DNA of 41,689 nucleotides from Marinobacterium sp. (GTDB lineage Bacteria; Pseudomonadota; Gammaproteobacteria; Pseudomonadales; Balneatricaceae), in assembly GCA_025800125.1 (NCBI GenBank), contig JAOXSF010000019.1, forward strand, positions 1 to 41,689, given 5' to 3'. The notes below the pieces were generated by a model, which was not told the origin of the DNA, did no database searches, and worked only from the letters and a program-made list of their open reading frames with translations. The position numbers and the translations under genes were made by a program. This document shows, one piece after another, positions 23,412-33,553 of this stretch (its first letter is position 1; each line of letters starts with the position of its first letter).

Positions 23412-24863
23412 ATGCCCATTGTAACGACTGATCAGAAAATAGCGTCGCTCTACGTTGCGTTTTTCAACCGTGCACCAGACCAGGCCGGGTTTAATAGCTG
23501 GAATCAGCGTATTAGCAGCTCAGAGGCTTCACTGAACGATATTGCCAGCGGCTTTTCTAGCCATCCTGTGTTTACCAGCACCTATGGTGGTATGGATAAT
23601 CGGCAGTTTGTTGAGGCTATCTATCAGAATACGCTTGGGGGAGCAGGAGATCAGGCGGGTATTAACAACTGGACAGCGTTACTGGACGGTGGCGCGAAGC
23701 GGTCGGATATGGTTGCCAGTTTTGTGGAATCATCGCTGGAGGTTGATCTGGGGGCAATGTTATCTAATGGACAGCTTACCCAGAACGATTATGATGCGGC
23801 GGTGATTCGCCAGAACTATATTCAGAATCGCACAGAAACCGGGCTGCGTTTTGTCGAGCAACTTGATGATAAAACTAATGTGCAGGATAGCCAGAACCCG
23901 GAGCAGGACCCTGCTTACCTGGCTTCCATCGAAATTCTGAAGAATGTTGATAACACCCAGAACAGTTACCTGTTGGCAGTACAGAAAATACAGGAAGCTA
24001 TTAGCACAGGAGACCCAATTACTGCACTGGCAGGTACGAATGGTGGCATACCAGTAATTAAAAGCTACCAGGCAGAACGGGCCTGGTCATTGGAGAATGT
24101 TGGTTTTTCCAGTCCGGAATCTGTTGCCTGGGACAGTAATACCGGCAAACTCTACGTTTCCAATGTAAATGGCAATGATCCGGACAAAGACGGCAATGGC
24201 TTCATCAGTGAGGTTTCCACAGACGGGCAGTTGGTGACGCTGAAAAAATTTGAAGGCTTAAACGACCCACTTGGTCTGGCTGTACACGACGGCACATTAT
24301 ATGCGGCAGATCGCGATGAACTGATCGCTATTAATCTGGAAACCGGGGTAAAAACTGCGTACAGCGTACCTGGTGCGACACGCTTGAACGACGTTGTGGC
24401 TGATAATCAGGGAAATATTTACGTTGGTGATTTTGTTGAAAGTACCGCAGCGGTTTATAAACTGGCAGCAGGCGCTGATCAGATTGAACTGATTCATAAA
24501 GATAGCAGTATGACACCACAGCCTAATGGCTTGGAGATTCGTGGTGATACCCTTTATATAGGCTCTTTCACGCCGACAGGCCAGATTACCAGTTATGACC
24601 TGAATGACGGTTCTGTCGCCAATGTGACTAATATTGGCCACCATATTGACGGTCTGGCAAATGATGGCCAGGGTAATTTACTGGCATCTGACTACTACGG
24701 TCAGATTTCACTGTATAACAGTTCAGGCGATGTCAGTAACGTAACCCACCTGTCTACCCGTGCTGCAGATATTGATTATCTGGCAGACCAGAATCTGTTA
24801 CTGGTACCAACGCTGGAAAACCAGAGTCTGGTCGCTTTTAACCTCACGCCTGTTTTATTGTAA
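23412..24863 (+). CDS. DUF4214 / beta-propeller protein of the type I secretion locus
   Basis: 483 residues, ATG with GAGGATGGATAT upstream. Two DUF4214-like units form the N-terminal ~110 residues (IASLYVAFFNRAPDQAGFNSW and FVEAIYQNTLGGAGDQAGINNW), followed by a helical linker. From about 215 a repeated-strand NHL/SMP-30-like propeller follows (SPESVAWDSNTGKLYVSNVN, DPLGLAVHDGTLYAADRDE, LNDVVADNQGNIYVGDF). DUF4214 is common in large exported, RTX-type proteins. There is no Sec signal peptide. With lapB/lapC-like exporter genes directly downstream it may be exported by them, but no clear C-terminal type I signal is visible, so that is inference. Confidence 0.75.
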   Translation: MPIVTTDQKIASLYVAFFNRAPDQAGFNSWNQRISSSEASLNDIASGFSSHPVFTSTYGGMDNRQFVEAIYQNTLGGAGDQAGINNWTALLDGGAKRSDMVASFVESSLEVDLGAMLSNGQLTQNDYDAAVIRQNYIQNRTETGLRFVEQLDDKTNVQDSQNPEQDPAYLASIEILKNVDNTQNSYLLAVQKIQEAISTGDPITALAGTNGGIPVIKSYQAERAWSLENVGFSSPESVAWDSNTGKLYVSNVNGNDPDKDGNGFISEVSTDGQLVTLKKFEGLNDPLGLAVHDGTLYAADRDELIAINLETGVKTAYSVPGATRLNDVVADNQGNIYVGDFVESTAAVYKLAAGADQIELIHKDSSMTPQPNGLEIRGDTLYIGSFTPTGQITSYDLNDGSVANVTNIGHHIDGLANDGQGNLLASDYYGQISLYNSSGDVSNVTHLSTRAADIDYLADQNLLLVPTLENQSLVAFNLTPVLL

Positions 24864-25068
24864 CCGGGTATTTTTTACTGACTGCCCAATTTTTACCCCC
24901 TCGAATGACTGAACCCTGGTTATAACGTTACAGTCCAAACGTTCGTATCAGGCATCCGACCGGTTGTTATTCAGTGGTTCAAAAGCGTGTTATACCCTGA
25001 ACCTCGACAACACTGAACGCCTGTCCGACCAACCCAGGCAGCTTTTCGAAAGCTGATTCGAGGGGATT

Positions 25069-27195
25069 ATGGCGGTGGAACGCACGATAGATCCATTACT
25101 GGAGTGTTTACTCTGGTTGGGGCGCAGTTACGGTGTGCAGACAAATGCTAACGCAATAACTGCAGGCCTTCCATTACACGGGGGGTTACCCCCCAGTCTG
25201 TTTGCACGGGCCGCTCGCCGCGCGGGTTTGGCAGCCCGCGTACTGAGCAATCGGCTTCATGAGCTTAAGGCGCCTTCTCTTCCTGTCATTTTGTTACTCA
25301 AAGACAATCAGGCCTGCCTGCTGACAGGCTGGAGTGATGACGGTTGTCAGGCCCGAGTGATTATGCCTGAGTTGCCCGATGGGCAGCAGACACTCGACCG
25401 TAAAACGCTGGAGGCTCGTTACAGCGGTGCAGCTATACATGTTCGACCATTATACAGGCCGGAAACCCTCTCTGATGTACCACGGTCTGATCAGCAGGCG
25501 CACTGGTTCTGGAGCAGCTGGCGTGAGAACCTGGGACTGTATCGGGATGTATTACTGGCTGCGCTGTTTATCAACCTTTTTGCGCTTGCACTGCCACTCT
25601 TTACCATGAATATCTATGACCGGGTAGTGCCTAATCATGCGCTGGAGACGCTATGGGTACTGGCCTCGGGCGTCGCACTGGTACTACTGGCAGACCTGTT
25701 ACTGCGGACATTGCGAGCTGGTTTTATCGACCGTGCCAGCCAGCGGCTTGATCTGATGTTATCTGCTCGGATTATGGAGCGAGTACTGGGTATGCAGTTA
25801 TGTTGTCGTCCGCGCTCTATTGGCGCTTTTGCTGCAAGCCTGCGTGGGTTTGAAGTAGTACGTGACTTTGTTACTTCGGCCTCGATGACAGCGTTGATTG
25901 ATCTGCCTTTTACGCTGCTGTTTATTGCTGCTCTGTTCTGGGTTTCGCCGTTACTGACATTGCCTGCACTGGCGGGTGTGCTGGCGGTGGTTGTCGTTTG
26001 TTTCTGGCACCGGGGACGGATGTTGCAGTTAAGCGACAAACTGTTTCAGGCCAGCGCGCAACGTAATGGAGTGTTGATTGAAAGCCTGCATGGGCTGGAA
26101 ACCCTGAAAATTATGGCGGCTGAAGGGCGTATGCAGCAGCGCTGGGAACAGGCCAGTGGCCAGGCTGGCTGTCAGACGGTGAGACTGCGTCGGCGGGCTG
26201 CTTTACTGGTACACCTGGTGCTCTGGCTGCAGCAACTGGTTAGTGTGGTTACGCTGATGCTTGGGGTCTACCTGATTGCGGCAGGTGAGTTAAGCCTGGG
26301 TGGGTTGATTGCCGCCGGTATGCTAGCAAGCAGGGCGATGGCACCTTTGGGCCAGGGCAGTGCGCTACTGGTGCAGTATCAGCATGTACGCACCGCGTTA
26401 CAGGGGCTGGATGAAGTGATGCAGCAACCCCAGGAGCGTCCGGCAACACGGCCATTACGGGTGTTGTCTCAGCTGCGTGGGGCGCTGGAGTTGCAACAGC
26501 TCAGTTTTCAATACCCACAAAGTGAACAGCAGAGCTTGCAGAAGGTTTCTTTGTGCATTGAAGCGGGTGAGCGCGTTGCCATCATCGGGCCGATGGGGTC
26601 AGGTAAAAGCACCCTGCTAAAACTGATCAGTGGGCTCTATCAGCCGGATAATGGGCGGGTGCTGATCGACGGTGTTGATTTGCAACAGCTTGATCTGGCT
26701 GCGCTACGCCAGCAGATTGGTTATGTGCCGCAGCAGCTGGAATTGTTTAATGGCAGCCTGCGAGACAATCTTTGTATGGGCAATAGTGCAGTGACCGATG
26801 CCCAGTTGCTCAGTACGCTGGAGCTGGCGCAACTGGACACTTTTGTCAGCCAGCACCCCCATGGGCTGGAGATGCAGCTGGGTGAACGGGGCTGCCTGTT
26901 GTCAGGTGGTCAACGTCAGGCGGTGGTGCTGGCCAGAGCCTTGCTGCATCGGCCGCCATTGTTGCTGCTTGATGAAGCGACCAGTGCTATTCATCACACC
27001 GCAGCAGCGGCTATTCGTAAACGGCTGGAGCCTTTGTTGCGTTCCCGTACGCTGGTGATTGCCACCCATGATCAGGCCTGGCTGACACTGGTAGAACGCA
27101 TCATCATTCTTGAGCAGGGGAGAATTCTCGTTGATGGGCCTCGAAATCAGGTGATCAGAGATCTGCATGATGGCCGTATCAGGAGGTCTGCATGA
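25069..27195 (+). CDS. lapB: LapB-like type I secretion ABC transporter
   Basis: 708 residues. Residues 1-130 are a C39-like domain without the catalytic Cys motif (a CLD, LECLLWLGRSYGVQTNANAI), as in LapB/RTX exporters. Six transmembrane segments follow (about 165-420; NLFALALPLFTMNIYDRVVPNHALETLW is highly characteristic). The ATPase has Walker A GPMGSGKST at 507-515, the signature LLSGGQRQAVVLARALLH near 610, and Walker B LLLLDEATSAIH near 632-643. It powers export of adhesin-type substrates from cytoplasm to outside through a HlyD protein and a TolC duct. Its stop overlaps the start of the lapC-like gene (ATGA), indicating translational coupling. Confidence 0.92.
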   Translation: MAVERTIDPLLECLLWLGRSYGVQTNANAITAGLPLHGGLPPSLFARAARRAGLAARVLSNRLHELKAPSLPVILLLKDNQACLLTGWSDDGCQARVIMPELPDGQQTLDRKTLEARYSGAAIHVRPLYRPETLSDVPRSDQQAHWFWSSWRENLGLYRDVLLAALFINLFALALPLFTMNIYDRVVPNHALETLWVLASGVALVLLADLLLRTLRAGFIDRASQRLDLMLSARIMERVLGMQLCCRPRSIGAFAASLRGFEVVRDFVTSASMTALIDLPFTLLFIAALFWVSPLLTLPALAGVLAVVVVCFWHRGRMLQLSDKLFQASAQRNGVLIESLHGLETLKIMAAEGRMQQRWEQASGQAGCQTVRLRRRAALLVHLVLWLQQLVSVVTLMLGVYLIAAGELSLGGLIAAGMLASRAMAPLGQGSALLVQYQHVRTALQGLDEVMQQPQERPATRPLRVLSQLRGALELQQLSFQYPQSEQQSLQKVSLCIEAGERVAIIGPMGSGKSTLLKLISGLYQPDNGRVLIDGVDLQQLDLAALRQQIGYVPQQLELFNGSLRDNLCMGNSAVTDAQLLSTLELAQLDTFVSQHPHGLEMQLGERGCLLSGGQRQAVVLARALLHRPPLLLLDEATSAIHHTAAAAIRKRLEPLLRSRTLVIATHDQAWLTLVERIIILEQGRILVDGPRNQVIRDLHDGRIRRSA

Positions 27196-28622
27196 GTCGT
27201 CAGCAACCTGTGACCCCGCTGAACAGGGGAGATTCCTCGGTTTCTGATCAACAGACAGCCACTTCATTCTTATCTACTCCACTCTTATCTACTCCACTTT
27301 TGTCCACACCGGCGGTAGAAGACGCTGGCGACCTTGATTGGCACAGCGATACCAGCAAAGCGATTCGAGACCAGCAGCCGGTACGCAGTCGATTATTGTT
27401 ATACAGCCTGATGCTGGTGGTTGTGTCACTGCTGGTCTGGGCCAGTCAGGCTGAAATTGATGAAGTGACACGGGGAGAAGGCAAGGTAATCCCTTCCCGC
27501 CAGGTACAGATTGTGCAATCGCAGGATGGTGGTATGGTCACTGAAATTGCAGTGAAAGCAGGCGACCAGGTCGAGGCGGGACAACTGCTAGTGCGGCTGG
27601 ATGCTACTCGCTTTGCTGCTTCCCTGCGAGAGAGTCAGAGCCGCATAAGCGCATTACAGGTACGTGATGAGCGGCTAAGAGCCATTGTTGAGCAGCAGCC
27701 TTTCCAGCCTCAGTCAGCGTGGCTACAGCAAACCCCGGAGATTGTGCGCCAGGAAACCGAGCTGTATCAGGCACGGCTGGATGAACTGAGTACGTTACAG
27801 CAGATTGCCCGGCAGCAACTGGCTCAGCAACGTCAAGGTTTAACAGAAGCCGGAGCCCGACAGCTACAGTTGCAACGCGCGATGCGTTTTGCCCGCCAGG
27901 AGCTTTCTGTCACCCGGCCACTGGTAGATTCCGGTGCGGTATCGTCTGTTGAACTACTGCGGTTGGAACGTGAACTTTCGAGTTTGCAGGGAGATAAGGC
28001 GCAGGCCGATGCGCGTCGCAACAGATTAGCGGCAGCAGTGACTGAAGCAGAACGTCATATTGAAGAAGTTACCCTGAATTTTACTAACCAGATTCGAGAA
28101 GAGCGTACTCGCGTAACGGCGGAATTAAACGCATTGATAGAAAGCAGCCGAGGTCTGTCTGATCGGGTACACCAGACTGCTGTGCGTTCGCCCGTCAGGG
28201 GGACGGTGAAACAGCTGCATTACAACACCATTGGTGGCGTTGTGTTACCAGGTAAAGCCATTGCTGAAGTGGTTCCGCTGAATGATGCGCTGCTGCTCGA
28301 GGCACATATCCGGCCCAGTGATATAGCTTTTTTGCGCCCGCAACAGCATGCGCTGGTCAAATTTACCGCTTACGACTTTGTCGTGTATGGCGGCCTTGAG
28401 GCCCGAGTGGAACAGATTGGGGTTGATACTGTGACGGACGATCAGGGACATGCTTTTTACCAGGTTCAGGTGCGCACTGAGCGAGCCAGCCTGGGGGAAG
28501 GACTACCTGTTATTCCCGGTATGGTAGCCCAGGTGGATATTCTTACCGGAAAAAAAACCATTCTCGACTATCTGCTGAAGCCGGTGCTGCGTGCCCGGCA
28601 GAATGCTTTGACGGAACGTTAG
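27192..28622 (+). CDS. lapC: LapC-like HlyD-family membrane fusion protein
   Basis: 476 residues, starting inside the last codon of lapB with AGGAGG upstream. A cytoplasmic N-terminal segment carries the 5-residue repeat LLSTP (15-bp duplication). One membrane helix lies near 70-88 (LLLYSLMLVVVSLLVWASQ), followed by EIDEVTRGEGKVIPSRQVQIVQSQDGG, the classic HlyD start of the lipoyl half. A long coiled coil (~130-330) and the returning lipoyl/beta-barrel part (VRSPVRGTVKQLHYNTIGGVV) end with PGMVAQVDILTGKKTILDYLLKP, diagnostic of type I secretion adaptors. It bridges LapB to the TolC-type duct. Confidence 0.92.
   Translation: MSRQQPVTPLNRGDSSVSDQQTATSFLSTPLLSTPLLSTPAVEDAGDLDWHSDTSKAIRDQQPVRSRLLLYSLMLVVVSLLVWASQAEIDEVTRGEGKVIPSRQVQIVQSQDGGMVTEIAVKAGDQVEAGQLLVRLDATRFAASLRESQSRISALQVRDERLRAIVEQQPFQPQSAWLQQTPEIVRQETELYQARLDELSTLQQIARQQLAQQRQGLTEAGARQLQLQRAMRFARQELSVTRPLVDSGAVSSVELLRLERELSSLQGDKAQADARRNRLAAAVTEAERHIEEVTLNFTNQIREERTRVTAELNALIESSRGLSDRVHQTAVRSPVRGTVKQLHYNTIGGVVLPGKAIAEVVPLNDALLLEAHIRPSDIAFLRPQQHALVKFTAYDFVVYGGLEARVEQIGVDTVTDDQGHAFYQVQVRTERASLGEGLPVIPGMVAQVDILTGKKTILDYLLKPVLRARQNALTER
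27268..27297 (+). repeat. 15-bp in-frame duplication in lapC
   Basis: TCTTATCTACTCCAC at 27268-27282 is repeated exactly at 27283-27297, with a diverged third copy next to it. It gives LLSTP repeats in the cytoplasmic tail of the fusion protein. Confidence 0.9.
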
Positions 28623-28693
28623 CCCCTGTTTCACAGGTGGCCGAAATTACCTGCCATATAAAAGGAACCGTCGGGTGTATTGTCTAGTGGAGG

Positions 28694-28723
28694 AGTCATG
28701 GAAACCAGAGTCATGGAAACCAG
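28694..28723 (+). repeat. 15-bp duplication copying the adhesin start codon
   Basis: AGTCATGGAAACCAG at 28694-28708 is exactly repeated at 28709-28723. Each copy holds an in-frame ATG (28698 and 28713), but only the first is close to the GGAGG ribosome site. Confidence 0.92.
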
Positions 28724-31376
28724 TAATCCGATTGCAATTGTCTACGCCCTCAGCGGCTCGGTTCTATGTAGCAATAGCGAAGGAGGCCAGCGTCTGTTAA
28801 TGCTGGGCGAGCCGCTGTTTTCTGGCGATCAACTCACCCCGGACACACAAAGTGCCGTCCGTTTGTTGTTGGCCGATGGACGGGAGCTCCTGCTGACCGA
28901 ACCTGAAACGACCCTGCTTACTACTGCTTTGCTGTCGTCTGATGAGGCTATGACGGATGGCGCTGTAGCGTTATCTGCTGTTCTGGATAGTGATGTTCTG
29001 GATAGTGATGTTCTGGGTAATGACATGACCCACCGGGGAGTTGTACAGAATGTGGCGGATAGCGATACCCCTGCTTTTGGTGAAATGTTGACATTGGATG
29101 TGTTAACCCCACAGGTGGTACTGGAGGCATTAAATTCTGGTCAGGACCTTTCAGCCTTTCTGATGCCCACTGCTGCTGGTTCTGCTGGGGGGGCTGAGGC
29201 GACAGAAGGGCATGGCTTTATTCGTCTTGAGCGTATACAGGAACAGCTTGATGATTCTGTGGCCCAACCAGATGTATTGCCTGATGAGCCGCCAATCCCC
29301 CCCTTTGATGGGATAGGCACAACATCGGCAGCGTCAACGGTAGAGGTTGAAGAGATTGAAGAGGTTGATAATAGCGAACTGCGCCCACCTGCTGACTCAA
29401 CGCCGATTTCTGAGCCAAGAGCTAAACAAGAGCCAGAACCCGAGCCAGAACCGGAGCCAGAACCGGAGCTAGAACCCGAGCCAGAACCCGAGCCAGAACC
29501 CGAGCCAGAGCCCGAGCCAGAGCCCGAGCGAGAACCGGAGCCAGAACCAGAACCGGAGCCAGAACCAGAACCAGAACCAGAACCCGAGCCAGAACCAGAA
29601 CCCGAGCCCGAACTTGATCTATCTGAAAGTGCTGGGCTGGTTTTCGATGCCGGGTTGCTCCCTGACTCAGATAACAGTGACTCGGATACCGGCAGTTTCC
29701 GTGTTGAAGCTGCAGCCGGACTGGCTTCGCTGACGCTGGCAGGTACTACGTTGACTCTGGGGCAGTTGCAAGGCGCAACGGAACAACAGCCGTTAGTGGT
29801 ACTGGATGATGCGCATCATCAATTACTGATTACTGGTTATGACGGTAATAGTGGTCAGCTCGATTACAGCTATCAACTGAATCGTGCTGTTGACCACGCG
29901 CCAGGGAGTGATCAGCAGTGGTTAGTATTGACGGTGACTGTACAGGATGCTGCTGGGCAGCAGGCTCAAGGAGAGCTGCGCATTGATCAGCGTGATGATC
30001 AGCCAGAGATACTGTCTGTTGGTGGGGCTGTGCTGAACCTGTCGCAGACCACCTTGGCACAGGGGGAGATTGATTTTGATCCATCGGCCGATAGCCCGCA
30101 CATTTTTAGCTGGCATATACCCGACACCCCCTTATATCTGTTTAACGAACCGTTGCAATGGCAGCTGGATGATAACAGCCGCACCTTAACGGGACAGCTC
30201 AGTACCGGTCGGGTTGTTTTTGAGTTACAGATTAATGAACAGCTGGATGGCTATACCCTGACCGCCTGGGATGAATTGAAAGCGAACGTTGATACAACGT
30301 TAAGCGGCTTTACTGTGCAGGAAAATGATAGTGCGCTGGTTGCCAGAGGTGGCGCCGGCCATCCGATAGAACTGGAAGTATACGGTTTTGCTGCTGATGC
30401 TTCAGGGGTTGCAGCGCGTGCGCCGGTGCCATTGGAAAATGGACATACAGGTGTGGCGGATACTCCACAGCAAACAACGGCAAGGTTGCAAGCCGGGGAG
30501 TTTCTGATGCTGGACTTTGATCGCCTGGCGACCTCGCTGGATACTTCGATTGTAACCGATGGGCCGGTAACCTTGCGGTATCACCTGTATGATGAAGTGC
30601 CGGGTGTATTTTCTGATCGCACCGATTGGGCATTCAGTTTCACTGAACTGCCTGCGGCTGCAGCTGAAGGCAGCTTGACACTGGGTATGGGTGATAACTT
30701 GCAACTCGATGCTCATCAGGCCGGGCTGGATGGTTTTGGTCTGGTGGTACTGGAGGTGGAGCAAGGCAGTCTGGCACTTGGGCTGGAAGCACTGTCTGTG
30801 GGCTATCTCTCCAGTGATTTTTCCCTGCCATTTAGTGCAGGTTTCACAATTACAGATAACGATGATGACAGCACAGAAGGAAGCATTGATGTGCTGATAC
30901 AGGGGCGTGATCAGCACAATGGTGAGAATGAGCTGGATGAACTAGGTAATGAAGTGCCCGGTGGTGTGCGTGATGATGTACTGGTCGGGCTGTCAGGAAC
31001 GGATATTTTCCAGTGGCAACTGGATGATGTGGGTGTACCTGGTGCGCCGGTGTCTGATCTGGTGATCGCTTTTGATATGGCGCCAGTCAGTGAAGGAGGA
31101 GACATACTTGATGTGCGTGATTTGCTCGGTGGTGGCGATCTGACTGACTATCTGCATTTTTATCAGCACAATGATAATACGCTGTTGTTTATCAGTACCG
31201 GAGGTGGTTTCGCGCAGGGGTTTGATGGCCAGCAGGTTGATCAGACGATTAATCTGTCAAACCGTAATCTGGTTGAAGAATATCTGGTGGCTGATAGCAG
31301 TGGTGTTGTTCAGGTGGTTGATCAGCAGACGTTAATTCAGGACCTGGTGCAGCAGGGTAAGCTGATTACCGATTAA
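28698..31376 (+). CDS. Short LapA-like adhesin with LapG cleavage site
   Basis: 892 residues from ATG 28698 (GGAGG 4 nt upstream). Residues ~10-75 match the N-terminal retention module of LapA-type proteins ([15 protein letters not shown]..., then [13 protein letters not shown]). [10 protein letters not shown] contains TAAG at 158-161, the LapG cleavage motif. A Glu-Pro rod of about 60 residues follows (~245-305). The middle (310-720) is beta-rich. Residues ~755-880 look like the type I secretion C-terminal target domain ([11 protein letters not shown]..., [24 protein letters not shown]). Known LapA proteins have thousands of residues of repeats, which are absent here. It is exported by the adjacent lapB/lapC products and released by LapG. 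Confidence 0.82.
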   Translation: METRVMETSNPIAIVYALSGSVLCSNSEGGQRLLMLGEPLFSGDQLTPDTQSAVRLLLADGRELLLTEPETTLLTTALLSSDEAMTDGAVALSAVLDSDVLDSDVLGNDMTHRGVVQNVADSDTPAFGEMLTLDVLTPQVVLEALNSGQDLSAFLMPTAAGSAGGAEATEGHGFIRLERIQEQLDDSVAQPDVLPDEPPIPPFDGIGTTSAASTVEVEEIEEVDNSELRPPADSTPISEPRAKQEPEPEPEPEPEPELEPEPEPEPEPEPEPEPEPEREPEPEPEPEPEPEPEPEPEPEPEPEPELDLSESAGLVFDAGLLPDSDNSDSDTGSFRVEAAAGLASLTLAGTTLTLGQLQGATEQQPLVVLDDAHHQLLITGYDGNSGQLDYSYQLNRAVDHAPGSDQQWLVLTVTVQDAAGQQAQGELRIDQRDDQPEILSVGGAVLNLSQTTLAQGEIDFDPSADSPHIFSWHIPDTPLYLFNEPLQWQLDDNSRTLTGQLSTGRVVFELQINEQLDGYTLTAWDELKANVDTTLSGFTVQENDSALVARGGAGHPIELEVYGFAADASGVAARAPVPLENGHTGVADTPQQTTARLQAGEFLMLDFDRLATSLDTSIVTDGPVTLRYHLYDEVPGVFSDRTDWAFSFTELPAAAAEGSLTLGMGDNLQLDAHQAGLDGFGLVVLEVEQGSLALGLEALSVGYLSSDFSLPFSAGFTITDNDDDSTEGSIDVLIQGRDQHNGENELDELGNEVPGGVRDDVLVGLSGTDIFQWQLDDVGVPGAPVSDLVIAFDMAPVSEGGDILDVRDLLGGGDLTDYLHFYQHNDNTLLFISTGGGFAQGFDGQQVDQTINLSNRNLVEEYLVADSSGVVQVVDQQTLIQDLVQQGKLITD
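28980..29024 (+). repeat. 15-bp in-frame triplication in the adhesin gene
   Basis: GTTCTGGATAGTGAT at 28980-28994 and 28995-29009, plus a variant at 29010-29024, encode VLDSD repeats between the retention module and the TAAG site. Confidence 0.9.
29430..29610 (+). repeat. Glu-Pro codon repeat (GARCCN hexamers)
   Basis: About thirty consecutive GAG/GAA-CCA/CCC/CCG codon pairs, broken once by Leu and once by Arg. They encode a stiff acidic Glu-Pro rod located after the LapG site. Confidence 0.95.
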
Positions 31377-31409
31377 CTGACCAACGGCCGCTTGTCGCCG
31401 GAGATAGTC

Positions 31410-31450
31410 AGCCCCGGTTTCTACTGTAGAGGGTAGCAACCGGGCTTTCT
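31410..31450. terminator. Terminator between adhesin gene and lapD
   Basis: AGCCCCGGTT (31410-31419) pairs with AACCGGGCT (31438-31446), one bulged C, followed by TTCTTATCT. It lies between convergent genes. Three CGAATG-bearing units at 31456, 31473 and 31490 (17-bp period) follow it. Confidence 0.7.
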
Positions 31451-31539
31451 TATCTCGAATGTCTGTCTGCCTCGAATGCTTGCTTTATCCGAATGTATGG
31501 CTTATTTCGGGCGTTGTTTCTCCCAGATCTTTTCTGATC

Positions 31540-33498
31540 TCATGCGCTTTTCTGATCAGCCGTCGGGTTACTGAAAAATGGGCCGGTTGCGCTATCTATT
31601 CCCAGCTGCTGTAACTGTTGCCATTGTGCATTCTGACTGACCTGTTCTGCCTGTACGGTCAACCCCAGGGTGTGCAGAGCAGAACAGATCCCCATGATGA
31701 CCTGACCAACTCTGGGTTCTGTTTCCAGTTGTTGAATCAGGCTGCCATCAATGCCGATATAATCCAGCCCGCTGTCGGCCAGCAGGTTCAGGCTGTAAGG
31801 GTGTCGCCCTATATGTTTCAAGCCTACTTTACAGCCCAGAGGCTGAACCAGACGGCAGAATGTTTTTAGCCCCTCCATATACAGCAATGCCTCGCTGCTG
31901 GAGAATTCCAGCTGCAAACCTGGACTGTTATCGGGCTGCTGATGTAACAGGCTGAGTAGTTGCTGCATGCGTGCAGCGTCACGTAGCACGGTTGCGGAGA
32001 GATGAATCGCCAGTGGACGGCTGGAATGAGACAGCTGTTGCAGGGCTTCTGTCAGCACGGCTCTGTCCAGCCGATAACACCAACCGGCTTCTTTCAGGCT
32101 GGCTAAAAATACACTGGCAGACAGCGCCGGGCCGCTGTCGCTTTTCAAGCGGGCGCAGGCGTCAAAATGGCTCAGCTGCCCTTGCTGATTAACGACCGGA
32201 TAATACTGTAACAGAATACCCTGGTTGTTCAGGGCATCATCCAGTCTCCTCAGCCAGGGCTGTTGTTGCTGGCATGTATCAGGTGCGATGCTTTGTAAAG
32301 TAAACGAAGAATTGCTTGCTGGTTGGAGTTGCAGACAGTGGTTCAGTGTTGTCAGCAATGTACTGGGTGTGTCACTGCTACGAAATGAGGTAGCTACGCA
32401 ATGCAGTATGACTTTACTGTTGTGTGACACCGTTGGCTTCTGTGCTGCGGGTGTACTGAAAACATGCCTGTTTGCTGTTGTCAGTAAAGCCTGGTAGACC
32501 ACCTGACCAAGCTGCTGGCTTTGGTAATAACCAGGTACAACCAGTAATAGATCAGAACCATTCAGGCGGGCAGCTAGCCGTTCTGGAAAATTACGTGATT
32601 CAGTATTCAGAGTATGCCCCAGCTTCTTCAGTAATTGATCAACCTGCTTTCGGCCCTGTTGCAGATTCAGTTGTGCCAGATTCTGTAGCTGTATAAGCAC
32701 TATTGTACCCGCAGCAGTGGCGTCATTTCGGTCCAGCAGCGCCTGGAAGTGGGCCAGGCAGGGCTGACGTTTCATCAGGCTGGTCAGCGGGTCGTATTGC
32801 AGCCGGGTTTGCCAGTTTTCCAGCCGTGCTGACTCTTCAGATAACATACGCTGAATATGCAGACTGAGACTGTTCATGGCATATGTGATCTGCTCAAACT
32901 CTGCCAGTTGCGGGGTATCACGGGTAATAAATCGTCGCTGTGCCAGGGCGTGGGCTTGTTCTACCAGCCCGGATAACGGACGGTTAATCTGGCGGATTAG
33001 CACAACGCCCGCCAGACTGCAGAGTATGGCTGCCAGGGTAAAGTACCCCAGCAGGCTCAGACTGCTGTTATAGAGTGCCTGGTAGGCTAGCTGGGTCTGG
33101 CTGGCGATTGTCAATGTGCCAATCTGCTGCCAGCCATTACTGATCTGGGCAATGCCGTTGGCAGGTTCAATGGGAAATAGCTGCGCCAGCCAGGGAAAGG
33201 GAGCCGTCGTATCAGCCTGTAGGCGTTCCAGCAAGAGTTTGCCGTCCGGATTGTGCAGGCGAATAAAGGCGTAATGTCCAGTATCAAACTGGGCATTTAG
33301 CAGCAGCTCACGAGAGAGTGTATCCAGCTGCGGGTTGCTGAGTAGCTGGCTCAGTGTAATCGCGGTATCTGCATTTTTATTGCTCAGTTGCTGTTCAAAG
33401 TAGTGGCGGCTGGAGAGATTGCTCAACAGGAAACTGCCAATAAATGACAGCAGAATAATCGTACTAATGGCCGCCCAGAGTCGTTGGTAGAGTGACAT
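31540..33498 (-). CDS. lapD: LapD-type c-di-GMP receptor (degenerate GGDEF-EAL)
   Basis: 652 residues; AGGAG lies 7 nt before the ATG. Inner-membrane topology: TM1 ~8-27, a periplasmic LapD/MoxY-type domain ~28-145 with SNGWQQIGTL (Trp123, likely the LapG-contacting Trp), TM2 ~148-168, then HAMP. The GGDEF site is degenerate (LNGSDLLLV near 312-320), and in the EAL domain the catalytic EAL is replaced by DACARL near 446-451. Both changes are typical of LapD, which binds c-di-GMP without turning it over. Late EAL landmarks remain (KVGLKHIGRHPYSL, YIGIDGSLI). When c-di-GMP is bound it sequesters LapG, protecting the adhesin. It lies 55 nt after lapG on the same strand. Confidence 0.92.
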   Translation of the reverse strand: MSLYQRLWAAISTIILLSFIGSFLLSNLSSRHYFEQQLSNKNADTAITLSQLLSNPQLDTLSRELLLNAQFDTGHYAFIRLHNPDGKLLLERLQADTTAPFPWLAQLFPIEPANGIAQISNGWQQIGTLTIASQTQLAYQALYNSSLSLLGYFTLAAILCSLAGVVLIRQINRPLSGLVEQAHALAQRRFITRDTPQLAEFEQITYAMNSLSLHIQRMLSEESARLENWQTRLQYDPLTSLMKRQPCLAHFQALLDRNDATAAGTIVLIQLQNLAQLNLQQGRKQVDQLLKKLGHTLNTESRNFPERLAARLNGSDLLLVVPGYYQSQQLGQVVYQALLTTANRHVFSTPAAQKPTVSHNSKVILHCVATSFRSSDTPSTLLTTLNHCLQLQPASNSSFTLQSIAPDTCQQQQPWLRRLDDALNNQGILLQYYPVVNQQGQLSHFDACARLKSDSGPALSASVFLASLKEAGWCYRLDRAVLTEALQQLSHSSRPLAIHLSATVLRDAARMQQLLSLLHQQPDNSPGLQLEFSSSEALLYMEGLKTFCRLVQPLGCKVGLKHIGRHPYSLNLLADSGLDYIGIDGSLIQQLETEPRVGQVIMGICSALHTLGLTVQAEQVSQNAQWQQLQQLGIDSATGPFFSNPTADQKSA

Positions 33499-33553
33499 CT
33501 ACAGCTCCTGTATCCCGTCTCAATATTGTATTGAGGGCGTTATCGTTATGGCT

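Noticed and set aside
25069-25460. Active C39 peptidase domain at the N-terminus of the ABC transporter
   Set aside because: No catalytic Cys motif is present, so it is a C39-like domain as in other adhesin exporters.
31540-33498. Active diguanylate cyclase or phosphodiesterase
   Set aside because: Both the GGDEF and EAL signatures are degenerate, and the gene sits beside lapG, which identifies it as a LapD receptor.
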